From Theobroma cacao (lineage: Eukaryota > Streptophyta > Magnoliopsida > Malvales > Malvaceae): DNA of 64,000 bases. The stretch spans positions 31,078,628 through 31,142,627 of the forward strand of contig NC_030853.1 of NCBI RefSeq assembly GCF_000208745.1, in the 5' to 3' direction. A program made the position numbers and the translations under genes. Positions 37,616-51,400 of the stretch are shown piece after piece (within the stretch, counting starts at the first letter, position 1; every line of letters begins with the position of its first letter). The notes under the pieces were generated by a model that worked only from the letters and a program-made list of their open reading frames with translations, was not told where the DNA came from and searched no databases.

Positions 37616-38134
37616 CTCTTCCTCACCGGAATATTCTAATGCTGCCTTAGAATTTTAAGTTTGCCTTTTCTGCCTAGACCAATTTGTAGCATGTTGGTAC
37701 TTAAGTTATAAACAATGTTTTTTGCTTAGGATTGTCCTTTTTCTTTATGAATTGTCATCTTTCACCACGAGTACAAAAGGATTTGGCCTTACCAGCTTTT
37801 GTTAAATCAAGCATGTACTTTATTTTGAAAGTGGATTTTATTACAATGTTTTTGCTTAATTCAATAAATTGTAGATGTTTTTATGATGCTATGGTATAAA
37901 CGGGATCATTAATATTCATTACTACATATTATTTTGTATGGAATATACCCTGAAAAGAAACTGATCAATGTCCATGAATTTTAAGAGAGGAAGTATAACT
38001 CTTGTTGCATATAATCTGATAACGTATTACATACAAAATAGGGAGATTTCTCAAAGAACAAAAGAATCATGAGTTGGCCTGAAGAAGAAAAAGAATTGAA
38101 AGAATATTGATGGAATTAAGTGCTGTTGTTGCCT
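37616..38134. other. Convergent 3' flanks of OEP16-2 and XTH
   Basis: 3' UTRs of the two facing genes, AT-rich, with AATAAA-like words (AATAAATTG near 37863). Nothing else is supported. Confidence 0.55.
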
Positions 38135-39175
38135 CTAAGACATGTTGCATTCTGGAGGTAGACCTTGGGGAAATCTTTTGGCGTCGGTGCAGTAGTTGTA
38201 GATCATGTAGTTCTTCGGGACCCATTGCAGCCTTTGCTGACTAGTGGAATCCAGCTCCTGAGAGAACCAGGCATTGTTGGTTGAGGCAGAAGATAGAGGA
38301 TTTGATTTGCAGGAAGATGCTTCATTAGACCAAACACAGGCATCGGCATTGAAGTTTCTGTAAGAAGCAGTGAAAGGAGCTTGAGTCCAATCAGTCTTTA
38401 CCAGACCACCCCTTGTAGCCCAATCATCAGCATTCCACGAGCTGGAGTAAATTCTCATGGGTTGGTTCTTTGGGAATGGGACACCAAGTGACTCCGTGTT
38501 TTTGAACTCTCTAATGGGTGTGCCGTCCACCGAGAAGCTGGAACATAGCATAACAAGATTTTTGTCAATCAAGCAATTCCTACCAATTGGGGCGAAATGC
38601 AAATTTTCAGTTTAGGAATACTCACATGGTACGCTGGGGATTCCAGAGGATGGAATAGGTGTGGAAATCTGCAGTTGGGTCAAACCAGAGATAGAACTGT
38701 TGCTCTCTGTTACCCTTTCCTTGACTGAACACATTGGCATGAAGAATGTAAGGATCCCCACTAAGGTTCCCCAGAAACTCAAAATCGATCTCATCCCATG
38801 TTGATCCTTTCGAAGATAACTGCAGAATAGAAATATACATCAGCATTTGTGCTATCAACATATCTACATGTCCTTACAAAAATTGGAGAATTAACTTACA
38901 TAGTAGGCAGTGACTGTGCCAGCAGAGTTGCCAGGGACAAGCTTGAGCTGCATATCAATCTTGCCAAAAAGATATTCATTCTTGGACTGGAAACCGGAGC
39001 CAGAAGCTTTATCAAGGGAGAGAGTAAGAACCTCCCCGTTGTTGACTATCTTACCACGACCATCTCCCCATGTGATGTCAAAGTCTTGGTAGAAGTTGCT
39101 AGCCGATGCTGCCACCGGACAGCCAATTACAAGAGACATAAGCAATGGCAAATTGAGACTTGAAGTTGAACCCAT
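38135..39175 (-). CDS. XTH: Xyloglucan endotransglucosylase/hydrolase (GH16)
   Basis: Secreted GH16 enzyme that cuts xyloglucan and rejoins it to another chain, loosening or reinforcing the cell wall. Minus-strand exons 38900-39175, 38626-38819 and 38135-38537 give 290 residues, the normal XTH length. Residues 1-26 form a signal peptide ([18 protein letters not shown]...). The catalytic site is [10 protein letters not shown], with nucleophile and acid/base glutamates, directly followed by an N-glycosylation site NLS. The XET C-terminal domain has the expected four cysteines (DACVW, SSCKS, YNYCTD, PPECNMS). Wording around the active site ([23 protein letters not shown]) is closest to the large group I/II that includes TCH4/XTH22. 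The fine subgroup is uncertain. A TATA box lies at 39281-39290. Confidence 0.95.
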
Positions 39176-39280
39176 TATTCCATTTTGTTTCTGGTTTGCC
39201 TGGGCAGACAGAATATGTTGGAATATGAGACGTTAATAGCTTTGATATTTTGGTGTGTTTGAGAAGAACGATGGAGCTTG

Positions 39281-39290
39281 GTATTTATAG
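39281..39290 (-). promoter_or_regulatory. TATA box of the XTH gene
   Basis: CTATAAATAC on the minus strand, about 105 bases upstream of the ATG at 39175. Sequence and spacing fit a core promoter with a leader of about 75 bases. Confidence 0.7.
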
Positions 39291-41729
<2,439 letters not shown>

Positions 41730-43039
41730 AGGAGAGAGGGCAGTACACATATTGCCTGTTTGATGCTGGACTTGCCTGTTTTTAAGTCCACAGATTTCTA
41801 CCATCTCTTTGTACTTCTTTGTTAGGGCATTCCGGTTGTAACTCTGGAGCTTATGGTCTTACACATGCTGGAGATCAAGCCCTCTGAAATAAGTTTGCTA
41901 GGTGTTTACTTTTGAGATCTTTACCAGACTTGTTTGTTGATTCCTTTTTGTGAAATGATTGTAGCTTGAAAATCTTCTTGTAAGTTCTTGACTTTTTTCT
42001 TTGTGCCACTAGATATTTAATATTTTGTTGCCTGACTGCAGTATATCTATCAAATTTTTGCATCCATGATTTCGGTATTGCTCTTTAGATGTGTATCTTG
42101 AGTTCTTGATAATGATATATTAGTGGAGGCTCGCTCGGTTAAATGGTTGCCATTAGCAGGTTCATTGATATGTTTCTGGGCTTGGGAGCTATGTTCAGAC
42201 GTAGTGAAGCTATGTTCAAACGTTTCACTACGTCTGCTAGATTAAGGAACGGTGTAGAAGCAGTTCCGCCCTGGAACCTTCTGTCTTTCACTCCTAGATA
42301 TCCATCTTCTCTAGAACATGGCATAAAACACCTTTCAAAGTTTCACCAAGCATCTGGCTCTCTCCCATCAACCTTCTCAGCTGATCTCATCAAAATGCCA
42401 AAAAAGCATTGAAACAGTGGCAAATCCTGGGTCAGTAAAAGCTGGAACCATTCTCTCGATGAAGGCCTGTGGCTTTGATTCAATCAGTAGGGGGTGTGGT
42501 GAAAACAGACGTAGCTAAAACAACTCTCAAAAGTTCAGAGGAAGAACGGTTAACTAAAGCTTCCTTCCAGCATTAGTGAGTATAAATTTTGCCCCGAATG
42601 GTTAGGCTTCCTTTTTCCTTTCCCTGCATTACATATGAACATATAATGGTTGGTGGTGTTAACACCTTCTTTCTTCATAACTTACTTTGCCAACACAACA
42701 TATCATTTCAGACACTAACCTCAAAATTGTCATTGGCCAATTCATGGACTCAATCGAAAAAGATGAGCTATAGGTTAAAGGAGCAAAGACTCGAGACAAG
42801 TGGATATGCCCATGTTCAAGAGAAGTCAGCAGTGTATATAAATAAATAACCGTCAAAGATGATTAAATTACAAATAAGGACCTTTGACCCCGAGCCCCCA
42901 TTACTAGAAAGATCTATTCCCCAAAAGCACAAAAAGGTTAAGAGCCAAGAGCAAGCAGCCCGCCAAACAAACCCCAACAAGCCTCTGCCTTTCTTTTGTT
43001 TGTTGTCTGTGCAAGAAACCCAAAGCCTAATCGAACAAG
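41730..43039. other. Spacer with a short hairpin and unrecognised ORF remnants
   Basis: The 3' UTR of the zinc-knuckle gene comes first, then about 900 bases upstream of NRPB9. Minus-strand reading between about 42140 and 42520 gives two protein-like segments in different frames: one ends AFIERMVPAFTDPGF and continues to a stop, the other includes FERCFMPCSREDGYLGVKD after an in-frame stop. I do not recognise them. They could be a decayed gene fragment or chance. A perfect 13-base inverted repeat lies inside (separate entry). Confidence 0.35.
42196..42236. repeat. 13-bp perfect inverted repeat (possible hairpin)
   Basis: CAGACGTAGTGAA at 42196-42208 and its exact reverse complement TTCACTACGTCTG at 42224-42236, with a 15-base loop. 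The flank also holds a direct repeat of GCTATGTTCAGACG / GCTATGTTCAAACG. Confidence 0.8.
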
Positions 43040-44573
43040 ATGAGTACTATGAAATTTTGCCGTGAATGGTCAGTTCTCAGCTTTCTTTAGTCGTCCTGCA
43101 TTCACATTCTTTGCAGTTTTTCATAACCCATTTTAGTTTTTCCGTTTTCTCTGCCAGCCTTAACCTTCTATTGGGCTTAAATTTTGGTTTTTTTTTTTGT
43201 AATCTTTTTGTTTTATTGATGAAGCAACAACATTCTCTACCCGAAAGAAGATAGAGAACAGAAGATTCTCCTCTACGCCTGCCGCAACTGCGATCACCAG
43301 GTTCTTCTCCTCCTCCTTCTTTTTCAATATAATTTTTCCCTTTTTCTTTTACCAAGCTGAAGAATTGAAACATAGATTAGGGTGTCTTTTCTCTTTTGTT
43401 TCTCTTAAATGGGTATAATTGAGGTCTAAGTTATCTGTTGAGGTGTTAAACCCGCATAAAACCCTAACCTGTTCTTCTGTTGTTTTTTTTTTTTTGTGCT
43501 GTTTCTTTTCTTATTTTTCCAATTTAGAAGATGGGTTTCCTTTGTTTTTGTTGAACATGGAGTCAATAGAAAAAGTTAAAATTTTAAGAGGGCATCCATT
43601 TTTGTCAAGGTCTTTGGCAGTGAACAATGTGGGTTTACACATAAAAGAATTTCTGGGCATTTTAGGTTCCCAATTTTGGCTTTTGAACACTTACTTGTTG
43701 GTTGCTTTTATTGATGTTCTCTAGCTATAAGTCTTCAGATTAGAAGATTTTCCTCTTTTCTCATCTATTTATCTGTTTATTCTTGTGACATTATGAATAT
43801 ATGCAGGAGGTGGCTGAGAACAACTGTGTGTATAGAAATGAGGTGCATCACTCTGCTGGGGAGCGCACTCAAATATTGCAGGATGTAGCTGCTGATCCAA
43901 CGCTTCCTAGGACTAAGTCCGTCATTTGTGCAAACTGTAAACATGGAGAAGCTGTCTTCTTCCAGGTTAACTTCCTACATGCTTAAGTCTTTATTTGTGC
44001 ACACAGTGATTATTGGGTAAATCTTCAATTTTATGCAAGAAATGTGATCCATCACGTGAGCATTGGTGTGTTTGTAGAGATTTGCAAAAAATCTTTTTGA
44101 TCAGAAAAGATGAGAAATATGTTCTTATGGAAGAGAAGTTCATATCTGATGCATCTGCTGTTAGAATCTTTCAAAATATATTTGTTTGGCATAAAATCAT
44201 ATTGTGGTTGTAAGTTTTCTGGTGATCTTCTGGCAAAAGCACATTTGGCCATTATCGACAATTACATCACAGCAGGAGCTGTGTCTTTTTTCTTTTCTGC
44301 CTGTAAATGAGGATAGGTGGCTTGGGTTTAGTTACAATGTAGACCATATTGAACAACCTGCTTGCAGATTCCATCTTTTACACCTTATCTTATAGAACGA
44401 ATTTATAGCCCGTTGTATTTATTTGAATTGTCTCTTAATGCATGATGAGCAGCGACTGTGCTTCTTCTAATGCAACAAACTTTTTTGTTCAGGCAACTGC
44501 TCGAGGGGAGGAAGGTATGACACTGTTTTTCGTGTGCTGTAATCCAAACTGTGGACATCGGTGGAGAGATTGA
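43040..44573 (+). CDS. NRPB9: DNA-directed RNA polymerase II subunit 9 (RPB9-like)
   Basis: Small zinc-ribbon subunit on the jaw of Pol II (in plants also found in Pol IV/V), involved in start-site choice, fidelity and TFIIS-linked transcript cleavage. Four exons: 43040-43068, 43225-43300, 43807-43965, 44493-44573. They encode 114 residues, exactly the RPB9 length. The first zinc ribbon is made by FCRECNN, whose second Cys is split by intron 1, and ACRNCDHQ. The second is made by VICANCKH and [13 protein letters not shown]. The middle [20 protein letters not shown] and DPTLPRTK are family signatures. It faces the BRWD gene tail to tail. Confidence 0.97.
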
Positions 44574-45491
44574 GATCTAGTTACTCATGAGTTGATGCTC
44601 ACAGCTGCGCAATGTAATGTTTGTTTTTACAAACTTTATTTACCAAAGACTTCTTGTGGTACTGTAATACAAGGAGCTTGCACAGCTATTTTCCTAGTGA
44701 TTCATATTTTCTAACACATTCATTATAACTTTACTGTTCACAACTTTAGATTATCACAAGGTAGGGTTGTGAAAATCATGCCAGACTCTGAGTCCATGGA
44801 CCAATATACGATGAGATTTGTCTCATCTAGATTCTAGTATTTCAGATCTTGATTTAACTATTAGATAATGTTCTTGGTAACAGAGTGGGCTTTCATGTTG
44901 TTGATTAACTACACTAGTGCCCACAAGCCTAGCCTGGTTCAGACCAAGTTCGAGCGGGAAGTTGGGCTCGAGTCATGATTTTATCAAGGTGGGCTTGGTT
45001 GAGGCTCAAACTAAGACTAGCCCAAGCCTGGATAAACATTCTTTCACATCCTTTTCTGTCCATTTCCTCTCTGGCCTATGCAATTCCAGTTTCAGAAATG
45101 GAAAGGAAAACAGCCCGACAAGAAAATAAAAAGGGAAAAATCAAATGGGGGAAGAAGCTTGAAGCTAGCTGCTGCCTATGGCCTGTGCTGATGTACAGAT
45201 TCGATCAAAAATTGGATACGTCAACGTTGACATATTTTTCTTTTTCATTTTCCATAATAAATGATGTAACTGTCTATACAACAATGAACCTTTTTGGTGG
45301 ATAATTTCCACACCTACCCGCTACTTTTCCCTGAGACCTTCTATCTCTCCAGAAAGAATTTGAAGTATAAATCAATTTCCAAAATTGGATCTAAGAGAAA
45401 CAGGGAAAGAGAAAGAATAAAATAAAAGTAAAAACATTTATCTACAAAGATTTTGCACAGATGCTTGTTAGGACGGTATTGCTCTGGATAT
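44574..45491. other. Convergent 3' flanks of NRPB9 and the BRWD gene
   Basis: The NRPB9 3' UTR lies at the left and the BRWD 3' UTR at the right. Between about 44760 and 45250 there is unassigned sequence without a convincing gene, tRNA or repeat. Confidence 0.5.
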
Positions 45492-48400
45492 CTATGAGGG
45501 CTGCAAAGATGATACTGTCCGTGCAAAGAAGTCAGATAGCCGTCTAAGTCTAGTCGAAAGCTCTGCATTTCTCCCAAAGTAAGATTCTGCACTTGACAGC
45601 ATGACCTGAATATCATGCTCCACCGCTTCAAAACATCGATAGTAGTTGTTCTCCAACCTAGAGTGGATAGTATCAAGCGATAAGGGGACAGGGAACCTGC
45701 CAAAATACCATTAATCCAAACATTCAGACACATTTTCCACGCAGAAGCCAGAAAGTCTTGAGATTGAACAATGTCCAGAGAAATGTCTGAAATGATTGCT
45801 TGACATGATTTACCTGTTTTTAAAATTAGACTTCTGTGAAACCTGCTTCAATTTATAGACTGCATATTGATCCTGAAACATTTAAAGCAAAAATTAAGAA
45901 GAATTTCATGCTGTCACTTCCAGTAATTGGAATGGTGATTGGGTCAGTCTCATAAGTTCAAGCTCAAATGCTAATCCTTTACATTTAATTACCTACTGAA
46001 AGTTTAGGGAAACAAAAAAGAATTCATATTTTGCCTGATACCTGAACTTTCTGGGAAGATTGCTCCAATTTGGCAAAGGCAGAAAGTAGCTTATCTCTGA
46101 TCTTACTATCAATATGAGGCTGCTCCCACTGAGTGTCTGCATCAAAGAGCTCCCAAGGACTGTGAAGATGTGGTTCCTTGGGCTCACTCCTGTATTGAAC
46201 AGAGTACCTTTCCCATGGACTATCCGGAAATTCAGAAGATTTGGGCTTCACAGCCACAACCCGGCCATCCCACCAACTTCCATCATCTTCAGTTTCATTT
46301 TTCCACCAGACTCTGCACTTATCCCTGCAGCTCCAATTTCTATGGATAGCAGCATCAAAGCGAGTTCTTTCCACAATGAAGTCAGGAAAACCAGTCACTT
46401 CAGGAAGAGTCAATTTAAATGATCTATTGAACATGCAGGAAGAAGGGTCTGTAAATCTGAGAGTCATTTTACAGCAGCTCTCCCCAGACCCTGGAACTGT
46501 GGAATATTCAAGCACTTCAACTCTACAAAATTCCACTGCCCTTATCATGTTTTCCCCCTTCATTGAAGTCCAAGGTCCTGCTTCCTTCGAGCTAATATGA
46601 TCTATGTATTCTTGATGCCCCTGAAAGCATAGATGCTCCCAAATGTAAATCATTTTGTAGCTATACTAACCATCAAAATGAAAGCACAGAACTTGCGTAA
46701 CAGGAATAGATAAAAAGAAATAGTATTTTACTCTTACCTGTCTCAAATATGCAATTTCATCACCTAGTTGAGGAATATAACGGGAGCCCTCCTCGTGTGT
46801 TGTTAACATTAACCATGATCCGTTTCTGGCTGATTGATGGGGTTTCCTTATCGGACTAGTGTCATGGAAATAGTAATTACTTCTCCTATTTCTAGTAGAC
46901 CTTGATCCAACCACCATTCTAGAACTTGATCCCCATTCCTCGCCAGGAAGTTGAGACCCATTCGTAGAACCACCCCGGGTACTTCTTTGTATGTCTTCTG
47001 ATTGAAGTATGTGCCCTGCTTTCAACCTACTGGACCGTTTGTTATGCGCCCCATTCATGGTGCCTTCATGGAGATCTGCTACCATACCGATATTATGGTT
47101 GCAATTATTTCTAGTGCTTTCTACCATGGCACTATCACCTTCTGAAGTGGACCTATCCCTCTGTGTCTTTGACCTTCTATAAACCACATTATACATCTTT
47201 TTAGAATCTGGGTGTAGCCCCCCAGAGTCATTAAAAATTGACATGGGCCTATCAACTTGAGCATTTGAATCTTGCAACCCATCACCCTCACGATCCAACC
47301 TAATTTCATTGGATCTATCAACTAAGGGTGCCTCTGAAACCAAGTCCTTTGTCTTGTCTGAGGAGCTAGCATTTAATGCAGCACACCCACCATTTACATG
47401 ACCCTCTCCTGAAGGTTTCAACTTCAGTCCAGGATTTTCATTGTAAATTTTGGTCCCTTTTGAGATAACTGTTAACTCTGTTGAAATAGGCAGAAGGCCC
47501 TCGTTTAGCTCAGAAGGCAGATCATTTCCATTCTGATTAACAGTTGGGGCAGGTGTATCCTCAGCAAACCTGTTAAACCATTTTGGTAAGTCGTTATAAC
47601 TTATCTGTTCACTGGGACCTGAGTGCTCTTCACCATTAGCTGCACCATCTAATACTTCCCTGTCATTCTCAAGATGCTTCTCCACTACTGTCACTTCGCC
47701 ATTCATATCCTTGCAAGTTTGGATTTCTGTAGTTGGCGATGCAATAGCACAAGCCTTTTCTGGTTTCATGTATCCATTGACATTACTTTCTTTTTCTTTG
47801 TGGTTGTCAAGACATAGCCTAGACTCGATGTATGCATCTGATGACACGGTTTCACCCAATCTCAGACGTTTGGAAGTACGAGCCCTGACTCCTCCCCACT
47901 TAATTGCCCCATCTTTGTACCCTTCAGTCAGGTCTAAATGATCTTCCATCTTGTCAAATTGCCCTCTTGTTCCTCTACCTAAAATGCTATAATTTGCATC
48001 ACCAGAAGAACACCCCAGATCCAATGAGCTTATATGCTTTACACCCCCTTCAGTGGCTTCTTTAGAAGCCTTGCATGACAAGCCCACTGAGTTGTCCTGC
48101 CTGTCAACTTTTCTTTGCATTGTGCTGTCTGGTGGCACAAGCTTGCTTGGATCCCGACCGGGCAATTTAAGGACCAACCTTCTCCTATTCCCAGTATTAT
48201 AAGATTCAGGAAGTTCATTAATTCTACCAACATCCTCTGACTCACCTAAAAAGACTTCTTTTCCTTTTGAATGTTTTATTTGTTCATCTGGCAAAGCTCT
48301 ATCAGATTCATCACTATATGAATCTCGTATCATAGATTCACTCTCTGATGATTCACCTTCAGAGTCATCTTCATCTTCCCCATCAGTTGATGTTCCAGTT

Positions 48401-51400
48401 ATTTTCGAAAAGAAGTGCAAAGCATTGCGCGCAGCAGCCCTTCGAGGTCTCGATGATTTTGATGTAGAGGACTTTCTTGATAAAGCTTTCCGCCCAATGA
48501 TTGATTTCCTATTCCGGCTATTCCTGAATGAGTTGCCATCACTTTCATCCAAATTCCTTCGTTTAACACGCCTCCCAGAAGATGTCATAATCTCAATCTG
48601 ATGAGGGAAAAAATTCAAGTCAACCAAGTGCATCCAAAAAAGTTGAAATATAGGAGTGAAAAGGATGTTAAACTTACATCAGCCTTCTGTTTTTTCCTTT
48701 TTGATCGACGAAGGCCATCTTTATGAGTATCATCAATCTCACTGTCTTCTGTACTGCACTCCTGATCACCAGAAGGAGAACCTAAACTTCCTTGCTCCCC
48801 TCCTGTAGAGAACTCTTCGGTGACATTGTACTCTGAATCATTATCATCACTTTGCACTTCATGTTCTGGTTCCCAAGCCATGACATCTAAGAACTCCGGC
48901 AGTGGATCAGCAATTGCATCTAAGTCTGCCAAGGGCATCATTTGGTAATCCTGGTCTAGACTGACATCTGGCCCAACAGCAAGTTTCAAAGTATTAGGAT
49001 TCCACTCAATACCCAAAGCGCCTAACCGTCTTTGCTGGTACATGGTCTGATAGGGTTCTGTATACGGTATCATCCCTAAAATTTTCCAACACAACCAGCA
49101 GTTATGAGCATAAAATTAACAAAAAAAATGAATAATGTAATAAAAAGACCCCAGTTGTTTGTGGCAGTATGAGGAGAGTTAAACCTGAATCACAAAGAAG
49201 ATCTTGCATATTCCGTCTATATGTAGTAAGCTGAGTTTCCTGAATTAAAAGTGTCACATATGCTTGAAATATCAGTATTTCGATGATGCATATGTAAAGA
49301 ATGTTTTAATCATCTGAAAACTCTATGATGCAAAAACTATTATGGATGCAATATAACCATCTACACATAACTAGAGATTATCAACTCAGGCAATGACAAG
49401 AAATGCTTCACCAAGGTGTAAAGTAGCTAATCCACTTAGATCTGAACGTCTAGCAATGAGTGACATATTATTGGATAGCATATCTGCTATGATACTTAAC
49501 AATCAACTTTTATATGCTCCTCCCTCTTCTCTCTCTAGACACACATGTGCATGAATGAGCCATGCATGTGACAAGATGGAGCAAGAAAAAACAAGTCGTT
49601 CAAGGCGAAGGGAGAACAATAATACACTATTTCCAGCAAAATAACACAGGAAAATTGTATCAAGTACCAGATAGCATCCATTTTAAGTTTTGAGATGATG
49701 ATGCTAATAAAGAACCATTAAGTATACTTTTCAGTCTTTCAAATGCAAATGGAACATATAAAGGTAAAGCTAACCATAATAAAAGTTCAACAGATGGTCA
49801 ACCAACCTGGTCAACTGCATACCCAGAAGTGTCGTGAATAAGTGGTCGATAATCACCAAGAAAGAACTGTACGAGAAGTGCACATGGAGTAAGTATCATT
49901 AAAGAGTTGTAGAACCTGGTTTTACTTGTGAATAAAACCCAAAAAACATAGCAAGTTCTTTGTGATACCAGGTACCTGATCGTATTTGGCATCCTTTTGA
50001 GATTCCCCTTGGCCTGTGTTTAGTATGTATAATTGACCGACATCATCTGAAAGTATAATGGATGTCCCGTCCCTATTTTACAGATAGTGAATAGTAACAT
50101 GACAATAAATTTAGTATTGCAATATAAAATAAATGGACACAGACATCCATAAAGATTCCAAAGGGATGTTTATATGAGAGGAAAAAGATAAAGCCCATTT
50201 AAAGAAATCCACCTAAATAATAATACTTAATGCTATTTATGGATCCAACAAAAGGACAGAAACATCAACAAGTTTTTATGCCTACAATTGGGAACTACAA
50301 GGGAAGAAGAAAGGATAGAGCCGGGGGGGTGGGGGGGGGGGGGGGGGGGGGTGTAAGGGTAAGGCTTAATGCTATTTATGAATCCAATAAGAGGTCAGAA
50401 ACACCCACAACTTTTTATCCTACAATTGGGAACTAAAAGGGAAGAAGAACAGAAGTAAAAGGAAAGAGAGGGAGAGGAGGAGAAGGGGAGCAAAGGATAA
50501 GGTTCCCCTTGTTTGGATTGCTTTAAAAGGACAAGGAAATGCAAGGAACGGATACCGACCTTGTTAGTGGAAAGGGAAGCAAATGATAATTTATCATGTT
50601 CTTTTATGTCCTTACGTTAAAAAAGAAATGTTAGCATAGCCCAAAATTCTAACGATGAATCCTTCCCTCCATACTCTCCACATTCAAATAAAAGTAAAGG
50701 TTTGGAGGGACACATGTACTCCAAATGAGCACCGCCCCACTCCACCCCCACTAGAGTATTACTCGTGCTTCCTTTAGAGCTACAAACTAGTAATTCTCAT
50801 TAAGCAACATATTCATTTAGGCATATCATGAATATCCCATTAAACAAATATTCATTTAGGCATATCATGAATATCCCATTAAACAAATTAACATGAAGCA
50901 AAAAGCCTGCTTGATAAGATGAATACAATGCTGTTTAATTTTCAATTATACAGGAATTCACAATAAAAGGGTTCTAATCAAGCTTTCTGGTAGTGAGCTT
51001 ACGATGAAAACTTCCCATCAACCAACTTGAAACGAGAAATTTCATATATCTGAATTGGTGTACCTTCCCATATCTACAGCCAGTAAAATATGAAAACTCA
51101 TCAATAAACAGAGAAGATCTAAATTTACTTCATAAGGCTTGAAGGAGCTTGAAACTCACATCCCAGACAATGGTTCTACCATCATAGCCAGCACTCATAG
51201 CAATCCGTGGGTTGAAAGGATGAACATCCAAAACATATGTCTTACAAAAATAAGTAAAATGGTCAGATGCAACTTTGAAACAACAGGGCATCCAGCTTTA
51301 AACACCCTCAAATTCAAAAGCATTCACTAATTCACATAAGAAATCAGAAGGTAAACAGGTTAGCAACGAAAGTAGAACAGAAGCTAGTCAAACACTGATT

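Noticed and set aside
45341..45733. 130-residue minus-strand frame at the BRWD 3' end
   Set aside because: It overlaps the true last exon in a different frame. The correct frame ends at 45492 after ...SSLQPS and joins the upstream exon in phase.
50809..50887. Short regular repeats as a possible CRISPR-like array
   Set aside because: Only two adjacent copies without spacers, inside an intron of a plant gene. This is a simple tandem duplication.
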